NCBI GenBank assembly: GCA_900618425.1
Contig: UZAN01043377.1
Span: 14,946 to 41,837 of the forward strand
From: Echinostoma caproni
Lineage: Eukaryota > Platyhelminthes > Trematoda > Plagiorchiida > Echinostomatidae
Reading direction: 5' to 3'
DNA: 26,892 nucleotides
Shown here piece after piece: positions 1 to 10,554 of this stretch; position 1 is the stretch's first letter, and every line of letters begins with the position of its first letter. The translations under genes and the position numbers were made by a program. The notes under the pieces were generated by a model, which saw only the letters and a program-made list of their open reading frames with translations, did no database searches and was not told the origin of the DNA.

Positions 1-150
1 AAAACCCCCGCCGATGAAAAACAAACTGGATCAACATTTGCAAGTATCTTGCAGCCAAGCGTGGATAGCAGCAATCAAAGACATAATGGAGCCGGCTTAT
101 CCTTTGCAAGGAGCCAGCCATAGTAAAGTAAATTAAGTATACTATGAACT
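1..150 (+). mobile_element. RTE-type LINE, 3' terminal fragment
   Basis: Frame-by-frame reading gives the C-terminal end of an RTE-type reverse-transcriptase polyprotein: QAWIAAIKDIMEPAYP, then LQGASHSKVN and a stop near 138. The same end occurs in the large copy near 10140-10220 (NRHAWAAIIGDIQEAN, then PTYPPAGVSRSKVK in another frame) and at 4850-4900. Only the last 40 or so codons and a short AT-rich tail are inside the window. The rest may lie upstream, or the copy may be 5' truncated, as is usual for LINE insertions. Assignment to RTE rests on the longer copy at 7010-10240. Confidence 0.7.
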
Positions 151-2429
151 CACCAAATGCATGTCGGACCGCTACACCGGCGTTCGAACGATCCATAGAC
201 GCTTGCATCATGCCTTTATCTGATTTATACACGGTGTGCTAAGTGATATGAGACAGAAGATTGATTTCAGATCTGTGAATTCCCTTTCAGTATGCACCAG
301 GATGGACTTTTAGACGTGATCACAAAAGTTTAGGTCTCGGTTTAATTGAAAGCACAATCCCTAACATTAAATAAGCACTCCATATTTTGATTGTCTCAGA
401 AATAAGATTGTTCATCAGCCTCATTATCAGTTGAACTGTCAAGAACGGATAAATAACCGATAATGTGAAGTTCGACTCATGAACAGGCTTTCAGAATTTG
501 ATTGGCATATCAATTTATCCCCAGTGTGTGTCCAGACAGGAACCAAAATAAAGTATCGTTGAATATAAGAGAATTCTACATTCGTGTTCGGTATGCGGAC
601 TTGTTCACAAACGTTGACAATTCTTTTCTGTTAGTTGCATTTGGTCCCTGAAATTCAGCTGGGTCGTTTAACATCCTTGACCGAGTTCACTTGATCATAA
701 CATGATCCTTTTTGTGAACAATGATATCCTCAAAGCCTATTTATTTCTCAATTGTCCTCGTCATCATCATCTTTCAAGTAGGTATGACGATCAATACGAA
801 TGCCTAGTAGCCAGCATCGCTATCCCAGTTCCCCATTTTCGTATTTCTCCTGTTGATTGGTCACAGCCCCACTCAGTAAAAAGTCAACTGAAAAGTTACA
901 GATTCAATAAAAAGGAAGCAAAAGATTATCATACTTACTTATAAAGTTCAATAGATACCCACCTGCCCCACTTTCTGAGTAATTTCACTGAACCTGGGGA
1001 GCATTTCAGTTCAATCGACTTCCTATCCAACCAACCCCAAAGAATATCATCTCTGTAGTGTTCGTCTTGGGAGTTTGTCCTGAGTTATCCAAATGAGGTT
1101 ACTTTCTTACCGAGTGTGAAGACTGTCAGCCGCAAATGATCAGATTTTCTAAACTCACTTTAATCCAGCATCTCATGATCTACGCAGATAAACTCCAATA
1201 AACTAGTTGTTTAGATTTGTGGAGCTCTAAGTGCAACCACACCTTAATTGGATGTAAATTTACTGTGGTAACTACAAGCGACGTGCGTCTAACTCAAATT
1301 CGACTTGTATCTGGTCATATGGCACCCGAAAAGTGCCCACCAAGTCATTAATCATTTAACCACATATGTTTAGTTCACATGAAATGCGTCATGTCTATTG
1401 TCAGAAAAGTTTACACTCATTCGGCGATGAAAACACATTCGACAACAGTGGACGTAATTGTGTGTATGGGCATTGATGCACAAAATCGTCTGACAAATCC
1501 AATTTTCAATTATTATTTTCCTTGAAACAGGATAATAGAGCAAATCAAGGCCCCTGGTACACGAATAATTTTCGAGTCCTTGTATAAAGCTACTTATTAC
1601 TGAAATCCCACATCTCATTGATAAACTACGGAACAGAGGATTCTACAAAAGGAGAGTTTCCCTTCGGCAATTTGATCCGGAATTTCCACAAGCGATCACT
1701 GAATCTGCACTGAAATGACACTTATCACGTTTTCGATCTCAATCCAACCCCGAAGATGATAGTCAAAATTCTCCAGGTAAAAATCGATAGACTGATCAAT
1801 CCTTCCGAGGTTTTTCGGTGTTGCGTAAACGGGTGTTTCTGAATAAAACTAACGCTTTAGTCAATCACTAATCTACTTATTTATACAAAACACTTTGTTA
1901 TGGACAGAACATGTCAAATGCGTAGTTATGGGGATTTGATATCCAATTATGAGAAAAATTGACTTCCGCCGTGAAGTAAATGAGTAGGGCTACACAGAAT
2001 TTCACGATCGAACAGCTAAGGTCTTCAGACTGGAAACCGCAAAGGTAGGTGCTGGTGACAGTGTTGAAAGCTTGGGGGAAGGGGCGGTGAGTCAGTGGTA
2101 GCGACTTAAGTGGCCCGATTACCACCAGTATTTTAGTTACTTTGCATCATCTACTTATCGAAGTGAATTCTAATCGGGTCTCCATCTCTGCTCGGTAACT
2201 CATTGAAAAATGAGTTGTTTGTTTGTGGAGAATTCAGTTCATACCTACTGGATAGGGTTTCGATAGACCCGGTCCAATCGGGGACATGCGATGGCCCGAG
2301 ACCCAATTACTTTGTGGTATTCCCCATAGAACGCGACTGTTTGCTGCACTCGAAGTTATAACGGATTAATTCTAAGTTATCACAACTTCACTTGAGGTTG
2401 AAAAGGCATCAATCATCGTTACAGGTTTT

Positions 2430-2464
2430 CAGCAACCGGTGACAGTTTATTTTATCGGTTGCTG
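2430..2464. repeat. perfect 9-bp inverted repeat
   Basis: CAGCAACCG at 2430-2438 is the exact reverse complement of CGGTTGCTG at 2456-2464, with a 17-base AT-rich loop. No T-run or gene end lies next to it, so it is not called a terminator or an RNA gene. It could be a chance hairpin or the remnant of a small repeat. Confidence 0.6.
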
Positions 2465-3182
2465 CATTGCACTTGATTCATTATATGGTGATCAACTCTG
2501 GGGGATGTTACAACCTGATGGAATACACAATAAGATTCGGAACCATTGAAAAACACCCAATTATACAAGCCATAATTGATGGAGGCATCGAAACGCTTTC
2601 TGTCTGGATCTAGCTATTAGATAGAGCTTCCCTCATCACTAGGGCTGTCCAACTAAGTGATACACTAGATAATGCCCCTCCCCCCAACACTTATCTATGG
2701 GGCCATAGTGTATTTGAAATTTTCCGGACGATATCATCCATCTGGGTGATACGCCGACCGATATTCAACCAGTTTCGTACTTCATAAGAAGCTTTGCCAG
2801 GGCGATCAGTTTGGAAATCAAAACATCGAAAACCAATTTTTTCTTCATCCGTAATATCCCACCCACAAAGCTAATTAATCTGTGTCAACGGTCAACCAGT
2901 CGATTGTATTCCGGATTGGAATTATCCGTGGCTTGGACCTGATCTATTAATGTGAGAATTAGCTACCAATTGCAGTGAACGTAGTGGATTTAGAAGCGTT
3001 TGATCACTAGCATCACAGTAGCGTTACAAAGTAGGAATCAACACCCTAAGACGACGTTGTGACATTGAGTGCTTGTCACATTTTTTACAACAAACACAAA
3101 TAAAATTGGCCCATCATATTCTACTTATTCTAGCTATCATAACTGTGAGACAATGTCTTGTCTGCTCTCCATGACCTCACCA

Positions 3183-3218
3183 GTGCTGCTGCTACTACTA
3201 CTACTACTACCACTGCTG
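3183..3218 (+). repeat. CTG/CTA trinucleotide microsatellite
   Basis: Three CTG units are followed by about seven CTA-type units, then CCACTGCTG, about 36 bp in all. It is an impure trinucleotide run outside any coding sequence I recognise. Confidence 0.9.
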
Positions 3219-3784
3219 TTTCAAAAGGCATTTTAAAATGTTTCTTAGCTCTATTGAATCAGATGTTGGAGATGTAGAACTCTAAACTTTCTAGGACCCT
3301 CTTTGCTGGAACAAGTACTGTGTATCAATCCACGCCGATCTCGCTTCCGATTGTTATTTTTGGGCAGCTGCTTTCCTCGAAATCCATGAAGCTGGTTTGT
3401 TTTGCAGAGGATTTTTTAGTGTAAAAGTAAGAGTTGATATTGTGGCACTTGCACTTCGATTCACTCCTAATTAGCCAACTGAATTGTTGAAATTCCAATC
3501 AGCCTGTCGATGGACACCCGGAAGTGCAACTTAATGCTCTACATACAAGAAGTTAACTTCCAGAATACATAGGCTATCCAGGAGACAGTTGGAAGATTCA
3601 AATGGTCGAATAAGGCTTGTAATGTGTACTTCAGTGCGATTTCCAATTCAATCCTTTGCACACATAGTGCCTCAATCTTCCCTCAACCCCCTTAATTTAT
3701 TTGGTCACCGGTTTGAATTTGAGTTCGTTTTATTTGAATACTAGTGTACTTTAGAGTATTTCACGTCCTCCTTTATTTCTTCGA

Positions 3785-4186
3785 ATGCAAATTATTCAAG
3801 GCAGAATCACTAATGTCAATGTAAAGTACATTGCTAGTTCTGTCGCTCACCACCTGAAAATTAGTTGTCTGTACGACCTGATGTTTTGTGACTCAACTGG
3901 GCCTATCTCACGTCAAAATGTTTTATTTTTCCCTATCACCCTTGGTGCGATTTCGCCCTATATTTCAGCCTTTTCATACCGTTCGTCGTTTCATACTGCA
4001 ACGTTCATTAAGCTTGTCACATCGCAAAGTCAAGTAGGCATAAGCAAGCACGAACAGTCAGTGCGCTCAAATGAGGCATATGTGAAGCAGAGCTTCAAAA
4101 AGAATATATTGTGGATTTTAAGGGATCAAATTTTTTGTCACATTTCTATCTTCAACGAACGTAATTGCCATCATAAAGGGTTGTGA
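3785..4186 (+). other. 133-codon open frame, doubtful
   Basis: This ATG-to-stop frame of 133 codons has no recognised domain, signal peptide or repeat. It is flanked by AT-rich DNA and decayed elements. In DNA of this length and composition, one or a few frames of this size are expected by chance, so it may not be a gene. It is listed because it is among the longest unexplained frames on the plus strand. Confidence 0.15.
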
Positions 4187-4359
4187 TCACAAAATCGCAA
4201 GAAACGCTCGAATTCTCTCAAGTGAGGTCACTCGTACCAAAGTAACAGATACTGAATAGTTATAAATTGATAATATCCGATGTTTCGTTAATGGAAAGGT
4301 TTTTACTCAAAACACTTTACAGTAAAGAAGCGGGTTAATTGATATTCAGCCCCTTCAGA

Positions 4360-4915
4360 TGCTCTTGAGTAAATCTAGGTGTATGGAGGTGTCTGATGGG
4401 AGTGGCATCTCCAAGTTGGTTGGTCTCCTCCTCCTCCTCTATGGGCTCCATCATGTTCCCAACTCTCATCTGTATCTACACGAAAGCCGAGGCATGCATC
4501 GACGGCCGCGCCTAGACAAACTTCTCGACCGGTGGACCAAACCAGTTTGAGGGTAACCAAAGTATAAAAGCATTGGGAGGACGGGAAACCGTACGCTAAG
4601 GTAGCCACTTTTAAATGACCAGCCTGCTCCAACGGATATGACCGAAGACCACCCGATTAACATGGATGCGTGTGTTGCACCGACATCTACCGAATGGTGA
4701 ATGAGCTCATACAGAGCCCCGGCAACCGTGCACCAACAAGATAATACCTTGCGGTTCGCACTGTGTTGTATAAAGTTTAGAGGTCTGTCCTCGACAATAA
4801 CGCCAAGTAACACTGAGGACGTCTCTGTTACCAAACTTCGTGTTTATCATGGAACCAGCTTATCCTCCTCAAGGAGCCAGTCGCCGTAAAGTACAGTAAA
4901 TAAGTCTGTATAAAC
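4360..4915 (+). mobile_element. short RTE-related element: leader-like region joined to RTE 3' end
   Basis: Positions 4850-4900 read MEPAYPPQGASRRKVQ and a stop, the same terminal peptide as the RTE copies at 1-150 and 7010-10240, followed by an AT-rich tail to about 4915. The 490 bp before it are more GC-rich than the surroundings, contain a CTCCTCCTCCTCC run (4427-4439), and have no endonuclease or RT motif in any frame. I infer either an internally deleted, non-autonomous RTE derivative (5' leader fused to 3' end) or a 5'-truncated RTE end landing beside an unrelated repeat. The 3' end is solid; the left boundary is a guess from composition. Confidence 0.5.
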
Positions 4916-5326
4916 TAAGGTTTGGGTAATAAAAATAGCGCTGCAATGGTTTACTGGAATAAGAACTATATGCTAGTCTGTTAAGCATCCTATTCCCATT
5001 ATCCACCACATTAAAATAATTAGATACCTACGGGCAGACTCAGTTTCGATCATCATGTTCACGTGTTCTCATTCAGCTGCAAATGCCCATTTATGCAACC
5101 AATAACATAACTTAAAAATCAGTCATACTGTTGTTCTTACAAACGTCACAATTAAAGAAATTTTGAGATCGATGGCCTAGATGAAGTAAACATGCCATTT
5201 TGTGAAACGTGAGATTAAATTATGGGTTACTAAATTTCTCAATACGAAAATCGATCTGAAACAGACCCGAAATGCTCCAGGCTAATCATCAATTTTGACT
5301 GATAGTCCTTTAAAGTTCATCTTCTA
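4916..5326. other. intergenic, nothing recognised
   Basis: AT-rich DNA between the RTE-related repeat and the SINE. No frame longer than a few tens of codons and no repeat match inside the window was seen. Confidence 0.5.
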
Positions 5327-5541
5327 ACGTCATCCGGTGGACGAGCGGGTAGCATGCTTGTGTTCTATCTGTGAAGTCCCGGGTTGCATCCCCAGCTGGA
5401 TCGATGGATTCGCACTGCCACTGAAACCCAACCCGATCGAAACAGTTGCCCAGTGCTTCCCAGCTTTTCAGCTTACGCCTCATGTACTCGACGAATTCAT
5501 CATATAAACAAATCAAATCCTCCATTGCGCTCATAAAACTC
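5327..5541 (+). mobile_element. tRNA-derived SINE with hammerhead-like core (copy 1)
   Basis: The unit has a tRNA-like head: an A-box-like TGGACGAGCGGGTAG at about 5337-5351, and a degenerate B-box-like GGGTTGCATCCC about 40 bp later. A hammerhead-like segment (5406-5460) follows, then a tail near 5487-5541. The same unit occurs reverse-complemented at 18131-18337, colinear over the whole length with scattered substitutions, which establishes it as a dispersed repeat. A tRNA head with internal RNA polymerase III boxes followed by a hammerhead is the architecture of the schistosome Sm-alpha repeats. Calling this a relative is inference from structure. Its boundaries come from the two-copy comparison. 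Confidence 0.8.
5406..5460 (+). ncRNA. decayed hammerhead ribozyme motif in SINE copy 1
   Basis: Stem I is visible as GCACTG (5412-5417) and its exact complement CAGTGC (5451-5456), with GGA and TCC able to extend it outward. Between them lie CTGA (5421-5424), the remnant of the conserved CTGATGA box, which has lost about four bases, and an intact CGAAAC (5438-5443). The cleavage-site triplet is GCC instead of the usual GTC. The core is therefore predicted inactive here. The sister copy at 18202-18257 keeps CTGATGA and GTC but has lost CGAAAC, so the two copies together imply an ancestral complete core. Confidence 0.65.
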
Positions 5542-6750
5542 GATTTACTAGGACTTATATGTATAGTATCATTACACATAAACTTACATTGGTGTCAAGC
5601 ATTTGATTTAGAAAACCAAGTGATGCAGACTGTGTGCATTGTGTTACCTCTGAAGGTTTCACATTTGTGCATGCATTTGTGAGTATTTGTGTTCTTTGTT
5701 TTTTCGTTTATCTCACAATGAAAACGGGTTTAATGATTTCAGGCGGCCAAAGCGAGTTTCAAAATCATAATTTGTGCATTAATTTGTATTCTGCTGTTTC
5801 TGACGGTTTCCTACATTTAATTAAGCTTATAAACTTTTTCACTTGGATGTGAATTCTGCCGTCAACATATGATGAATGATCACAATACGTAAGAGCTAAT
5901 ACCCGTTCGAGGACCGGTAACCTGGACTGTGTCTGGTCAGAACAGTTTCGACCGATTTTCCAGCTCAGTGGTTAAAATGTCACGTGACTCGGTTGAATGT
6001 GCTTGGACTTTCATGTGAATTCGAGAAGAGCCTGTGTGAGTATGATCGAGATAACCGAACGGATTCGACAACAGACAAAATGAGCACGTGACAGGGACAA
6101 TACATAGTCACAATATCAATATTTTTGCTACGATTTTCAGTGCCACTTGTGAACAAAGTTTATAGTTAATTATCTGCAAAGCATAATGTTTTTACGGTAT
6201 CAGATCAAAATTTGGAATGGATGTGTTTGAAGAAACTGTGCGCCGTGCTCATTGTATTAGATCCTTATAGGAATGTTATCTTTTGGTTTTTTCTCGTTGT
6301 GGCTAATCCAAACATTTTTATAGGGTTCTAACATAATGTTTTGTATTTTAGCACCCTAAAGAATCATCCTCAATAGCACTTAGACTACTGGCATTTAAAT
6401 GGATTCCAAACGGGTAGGAAATGTGCAGAATAATGTTACTTGGGCTCACAAGATAAGCTCATGCCCTGAATTAAAATACGAAATGTAAAGGAACACGACT
6501 TTGCAAGCTTGTGAACATACACATACACACTTCCCTATTTCTGTATTTCCCCATGCAGCCTGTGTGTGGCTATGACCCCCTTCCTGAAAGTTGGTCATAT
6601 ACTGGTGTAAAAAGGAATTAAAACATAGATTCGTATTCAATTCACAGTTATTTGTAAGTGGTCCGTGGTGTGAGATAAGTTGTATTGATGTGGATGAACC
6701 ACCCTTTGAGCTTCACTTTCAAGCACAATCCTTAGTTATTCCAGTTAAAC
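5542..6750. other. intergenic, nothing recognised
   Basis: This AT-rich stretch has only short open frames (72 codons at 5634-5852 +, 64 at 6446-6640 -) that show no known motif. No repeat shared with the rest of the window was found. Confidence 0.5.
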
Positions 6751-6756
6751 ATACGC

Positions 6757-6915
6757 ACGGGAAGCATTTGACTCGATTTTCGTTCTCCTTAGAGATCATC
6801 AGTAGTAGATATCTACCGTTCCATCCGGGCTTTGAACTCCGGACCCATCGCACGAAACGCGTGTGTATAACCATTGCGTCAACCAGCTCGCAGATGAAAT
6901 ATAAAGAATGGTCAG
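6757..6915 (-). mobile_element. second tRNA-headed short repeat with hammerhead-like core
   Basis: On the minus strand a tRNA-like head comes first: an A-box-like TGGTTGACGCAATGG near 6885-6871 and a B-box-like GAGTTCAAAGCCC near 6837-6825, flanked by complementary CCGG arms as in a T-arm. About 20 bp later comes CTGATGA (6802-6796), a 4-bp hairpin TCTC-TAAG-GAGA, GAAA (6781-6778) and GTC (6772-6770). The order of parts matches the SINE at 5327-5541 although the sequence differs, so this is either a different family or a very divergent member. Only one copy is in the window, so the ends are approximate. The head lacks a complete cloverleaf and is not a functional tRNA gene. Confidence 0.5.
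6770..6802 (-). ncRNA. hammerhead-ribozyme-like core
   Basis: Read on the minus strand: conserved box CTGATGA, a hairpin with TCTC and GAGA arms standing where stem II belongs, then GAAA, then after five bases the cleavage triplet GTC. The gap between GAAA and GTC allows only a 1-2 bp stem III with a 4-base loop, the same spacing as in the SINE copy at 18202-18257. Against it: two extra bases sit between the hairpin and GAAA, and I could not form a clean stem I from the flanks (the 5' flank is the palindrome TAGATATCTA). Probably a decayed hammerhead. Confidence 0.45.
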
Positions 6916-7009
6916 TCCACATCAATAAAAAATGTATATTATCAAGTCATTCGGATAATACTCATTCTAAGGTATTCTATAAAGCTGTCTAAGTCACGTT
7001 TCATGAATC

Positions 7010-8050
7010 ATGGATCGTTTTACAATGGTATATCACGTTCATGCTACGGCATTCCCGGGAAGCGACGCGCCCCACGCTCTCCAAGTGGCTGGGGTGACAA
7101 ATGAGCAAGCTGGGAACCTAAATCATCTATGCACAGGATCCAGCATCCATGTAGCCTGCTGGAATGTTAGAACATTGCTAAACACAGGAAGCCAGTGTAT
7201 CACAATGCATGACTACAAGGTGGACATCTGTTGTCTGTCCGAAATCCGATTATCTAACTGTGGCACAAAACTAATCAACGTACCACATAGCAACGCAACC
7301 TACCGGTTTTACCACAATAGTCCAACTGACATATCCGGTTTGCACGGGGTAGCAATCACCGTGAGCGTCCGGGCCAACAATGCCATGGTCTCCTGGTCTT
7401 CCACGTTTTCCATAGCGCGTTTCAGGGGCAAGCCGTTTAATCTGACTGTCATCGCTCCGATATTACATGCGGAAGGGCCCATCAAAGACGATCTCTACAA
7501 CCAAGTGCAAGACGCAGTGAATCGTAGTTCGAGAAGCGACATTCTCGTTATCGCAGGAGACTGGAATGCACGCACTGGTCCATCAGGCGAACATAATCCG
7601 CATGTTCTGGTAAAGTTCGGCCTTGGTCAACGTTGCGAAAATGGCGAACGCTTAGTCATATTTGGTGACCTAAACCGGCTGGTCGTGGCCAACACTCCTT
7701 TTCAGCACCCCCAAAAAACACCTGCTTACGTGGCACTCAAATGATGGTCTAACGACACACCAGATCGATTATATTTTGGTACGTGCTCGCTGGGCCTCTT
7801 CGGCTGAAGACTGCCGTTCCTATCGCGGCACAGAAACTGGAAACAGGAACGGCACGGACCATAAATTTGTACGCGCCCGCTTTAAGATCCACCTAACTAC
7901 TCTCCGAAAGATTCATTTCCCGGGAAAATTCAGTGTCACGCTCTTGAAACGGCCTGAGAGAGGACAAGCGCTGCTGGACGCAACCGCTTCAAACATAACT
8001 GCAACTCCTCTCTACGATTCAACTGCCGATGCGCAGCGGTCCATGCGGTA
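7010..8050 (+). pseudogene. RTE endonuclease (APE-like) domain, frameshifted
   Basis: The first 244 codons (7010-7744) carry the exonuclease-endonuclease-phosphatase fold markers: WNVRTL near residue 51, the catalytic-Glu motif LSEIRL near 77, and GDWNARTG near 183. The frame then ends at TGA, and the domain resumes one base out of phase as NDGLTTHQIDYILVRARW from about 7741, ending with TDHKFVRARF, the counterpart of the conserved SDH motif. In an active element this domain nicks target DNA to prime reverse transcription. Here a single indel near 7735-7745 separates the last catalytic residues from the rest. Upstream residues 1-45 resemble nothing I know and may be linker. Confidence 0.85.
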
Positions 8051-8469
8051 AACGTCCAGCAGAGGCAGCGCTGGGGCAATTAGGTAACTCTCCGCCACAA
8101 AAGCGACTGGATCCCCGAGCGTACACTGCATTTGTCCGCAAAGGTAGGAGAGGCGTGGATGATCGATTCTCCTGAATTCCGTATTCTACGTCTTCAAACC
8201 ACACGATCCGCCAAGAGGGACCGTAAAAAATATTAGAAGGTGATTGGGAAAGCTTTTCCATCTACTCCTTGGCGCAGCAGGAAAATAATAGACATCGGAG
8301 TCACTGCCGTGCAACATCGAGGGGCCAATTCATTTAGCAAAAGGATCAGAAAATGCAAAGGGGTGGAACACTTCGACGCGCCGCTCAACCGTCCATCAAA
8401 CCATGATAGGCTCTCTGTATGTGTCAGGCAGTTCGGAGACTTACGACATCAATTGTAACCCATCTAGTA

Positions 8470-10210
8470 CCACAGAAATCATCAATACTGTCACTTCTCT
8501 GAAAAACTGGAACGCCTNGCCTCTGGAGAAGGCGGGATACCAACAGAGTTATTCAAAGCTTGTTTACCGGCTCTGATCTATCCGCTGCACCCTCTTTTCC
8601 ACACCATTTGGGAAAGAGAAGCTTTTCCAAAAGATTGGACGGCTTCAATTTTAGTCCCGGTTCCAAAAAAGGGTTACAAAGCTTGCTACTTACGCATTCG
8701 TCTATCAGTTGCCATTGATCGTCCAATCAATTGTTCACGACATGCATTGACTAATGCTCCTCCAATACGTTTTGTCCATGCGCCAGCTTAACATAATTGT
8801 CAGTCATCGTTTAATCGATTGATGTACTCCCACGATCATTCATTAAATCGTTACCCCGATTCCAATCCGCACGCTGTCTTGCGTGTTCTGATTCTCTGCG
8901 TTGCGTTACCGTGCATAGCGTCGCGGTTGGAATTCGGGCTTAACAAAGCTAAATGCGAAAATTACGGTGGTATTAGCCTCATTGATATTACGGCCAAATT
9001 GTTTACCGTGATACTGTTTAATCGCTTCGCAGTCGTCAGAGACACCCGTACTCGCCCGAACCAAGGGGGGGCTTGATGCGGAAGAGGCCGTGTTGAACAA
9101 ATCTTCACTCTCCATAGGATTCTGCAACACCGCTGCAAGTTCCAACAGCCTACCACTGCACTGACTTCCGCGCTGCGTTTGACTCTGTCGATAGATAACC
9201 TTTGTGGTGCATATTGCGGTCCGACGGGATGCCTGAGGAATTCATCATGTTTTTAAACTCATGCTACTCAAGAACCCGGGCACGCATCCGTACCTATAGA
9301 GAAGAATCGGCTGAGTTTACCCTAAGCTCTGGAGTTAGGCGAGGTTGTCCCCTATCGCCGGTGTTATTCAATTATACCGTAGATTGGATAATGCGACGAG
9401 CACTCATCGACTACCCTGGAGTGCAGCTTGGCTCAGGTACATGGATTTCGGACCTCGAGTTTTCGGATGCTGTCGTTGTACTTGGAGACACCATGGACAA
9501 CCGCCAGTCTGTTGTCAATCGAATAAATCAGTTTGCCCAATCCATTGGGCTACAGATCAACATGTGGAAAACGAAGACATTTTCGACCGAAACTTCTGCC
9601 ATGACAATCCCTCTCGATTAACGGGGAGCTTGTCGAATCAACCGAATTTTTCAATTGTCTTGGCTCTACACCCAGACTTAAACGGCCAGGCTAAGGATGA
9701 AATCCAACTCCGTGTAGATGGAGCTAGAAGAGCCTTCCTTCAACCTCTCAAACTGTTGTGGAATCGATGCGAAATAAGCTTAAACACTAAGCTTCTGGTT
9801 TATCAGGTTCCGTCCGCCCCATCCTCACTTATGGTTGAGAAACCTGGCTGCTAAGACTACAAGATACAAAGAAGCTCAAAGTCTTTGATCATTGGTGCTT
9901 ACGCCGCATTTTGAAAGTAAATTGGAAAGATCGGCTCCCAATGTGGAGGTTCAACGGCGCTGCCTGAAGATTGACAAGCTTTCAAAAATACTACAACGCC
10001 GGTGCCTTCAGTGGTTTGGCCATGTGCTCCGAAGGCCTGACACTCAACTCTCGCGACAGGCTGTGGCCCCCACACAGTGCAGTGGATGGCGTTGCCGACT
10101 CGGTGGTCAACTGANTTCACACTGCGTCAACCTTGCTACCAATCGTCATGCATGGGCTGCAATCATTGGAGACATCCAGGAAGCCAACTTATCCTCCCGC
10201 AGGAGTTAGT
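8470..10210 (+). pseudogene. RTE reverse transcriptase and C-terminal region, broken
   Basis: The 5' part (8500-8683) reads GGIPTELFKACL then DWTASILVPVPKKG. After the insertion it resumes with KCENYGGISLID and VRDTRTRPNQGG (about 8950-9070), frameshifts at a run of seven G, then continues at 9202-9621 with GVRRGCPLSPVLFN. The catalytic YADD/FADD box is FSDA (9460-9471: TTT TCG GAT GCT), so the second aspartate is lost and polymerase activity is not expected. The C-terminal part has QWFGHVLRRPDTQLSRQAV and GQL around 9990-10110, typical of the RTE carboxyl end. At least four frame changes or stops separate these blocks. Confidence 0.85.
8684..8942. mobile_element. 259-bp insertion in the RTE RT with 8-bp target duplication
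   Basis: The RT codons for KKG-Y-KA stop at 8683 and resume at 8943. ACAAAGCT lies on both sides (8676-8683 and 8943-8950), so removing 8684-8950 restores the alignment KKGYKAKCENY. The insert starts TGCTACTTACG and ends GAATTCGGGCTTA. I see no terminal inverted repeats, no LTR-type TG...CA ends and no coding capacity. An 8-bp duplication fits hAT-type transposition but also some retroposition events, so the class is open. A weak B-box-like GGTTGGAATTC sits near the right end. Confidence 0.7.
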
Positions 10211-10240
10211 CGATCAAAAGTAAAAAGTATCATCCGTGAC

Positions 10241-10554
10241 GTGTGCAATGTATTCCTACATGCTCAAAACTCATGCACCGATAATTATTGCTTCATGTGC
10301 AAGGGTGACACAATAAAACGGTGAAAGTGAACACCGCAAATACAGAAAATTTTTGTTTCAGATTGCCAACAGATGAAGCTGTAAACCCGAAAACTTTTCA
10401 GCCCTCAAACTGAGGTTTCCCTATACATATAATTTTCCAGTGTTGTGTTCTATTTGTAATTTTTCTTCAGAAAGTATCTATTGATTTATCACAAATTTTC
10501 TTATCATCTTTGATCTATTGAAGCGATTTTTGTCTGTGTAAATCCATCTGCCTA
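10241..10554. other. spacer between RTE and CR1-like elements
   Basis: AT-rich, mostly non-coding DNA following the RTE 3' end. It includes a short CAATAAAACGG string near 10310 that could be a poly(A) signal of the element. No other feature recognised. Confidence 0.4.

Larger units (their letters stand above)
151..3780. other. intergenic stretch, no gene recognised
   Basis: Reading both strands gives only short open frames (80 codons at 702-944 +, 82 at 1370-1618 -, 75 at 1898-2125 -), with no recognisable domain, no convincing splice-linked continuation and no transposon motif. The segment around 2080-2120 has a tRNA A-box-like string but no B box at the right distance. A trinucleotide repeat and two small hairpins (2202-2219 and 2430-2464) are the only structure I see. 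It is probably old repeat-derived DNA, which cannot be shown from one window. Confidence 0.5.
7010..10240 (+). mobile_element. RTE-type non-LTR retrotransposon, nearly full length, inactivated
   Basis: One decayed element reads in order: APE-like endonuclease (7010-8000), linker, reverse transcriptase (about 8470-9900), C-terminal domain and the RTE 3' end (9890-10240). Landmarks in different frames: WNVRTL, LSEIRL, GDWNARTG, IDYILV and TDHKFVRARF for the endonuclease; GGIPTELFKACL, DWTASILVPVPKKG, KCENYGGISLID, GVRRGCPLSPVLFN, RWFGHVLRRPDTQ-like and NRHAWAA for the RT and C-terminus. Family-typical order and spacing make the identification firm. It carries several frameshifts and stops, a 259-bp insertion (8684-8942) and a ruined catalytic box (9460-9471). 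The 5' boundary is uncertain. Single Ns at 8518 and 10115 suggest consensus ambiguity in a repeat. Confidence 0.9.

Noticed and set aside
2080..2130. tRNA or SINE head (A-box-like GAGTCAGTGGTAGCG)
   Set aside because: No B box was found at 30-60 bp, and no second copy is in the window.
4375..4889. Coding genes on either strand at 4359-4889 (several frames of 62-122 codons)
   Set aside because: Overlapping frames on both strands in a GC-rich repeat, none with a motif. The segment is better explained as an RTE-related non-coding leader.
6825..6890. Functional tRNA gene on the minus strand
   Set aside because: A- and B-box-like strings are present, but no complete acceptor stem or cloverleaf can be drawn and a hammerhead-like core follows. 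It reads as a SINE head.
6591..6992. 133-codon plus-strand gene
   Set aside because: It runs antisense through the tRNA-headed hammerhead-like repeat and has no motif.
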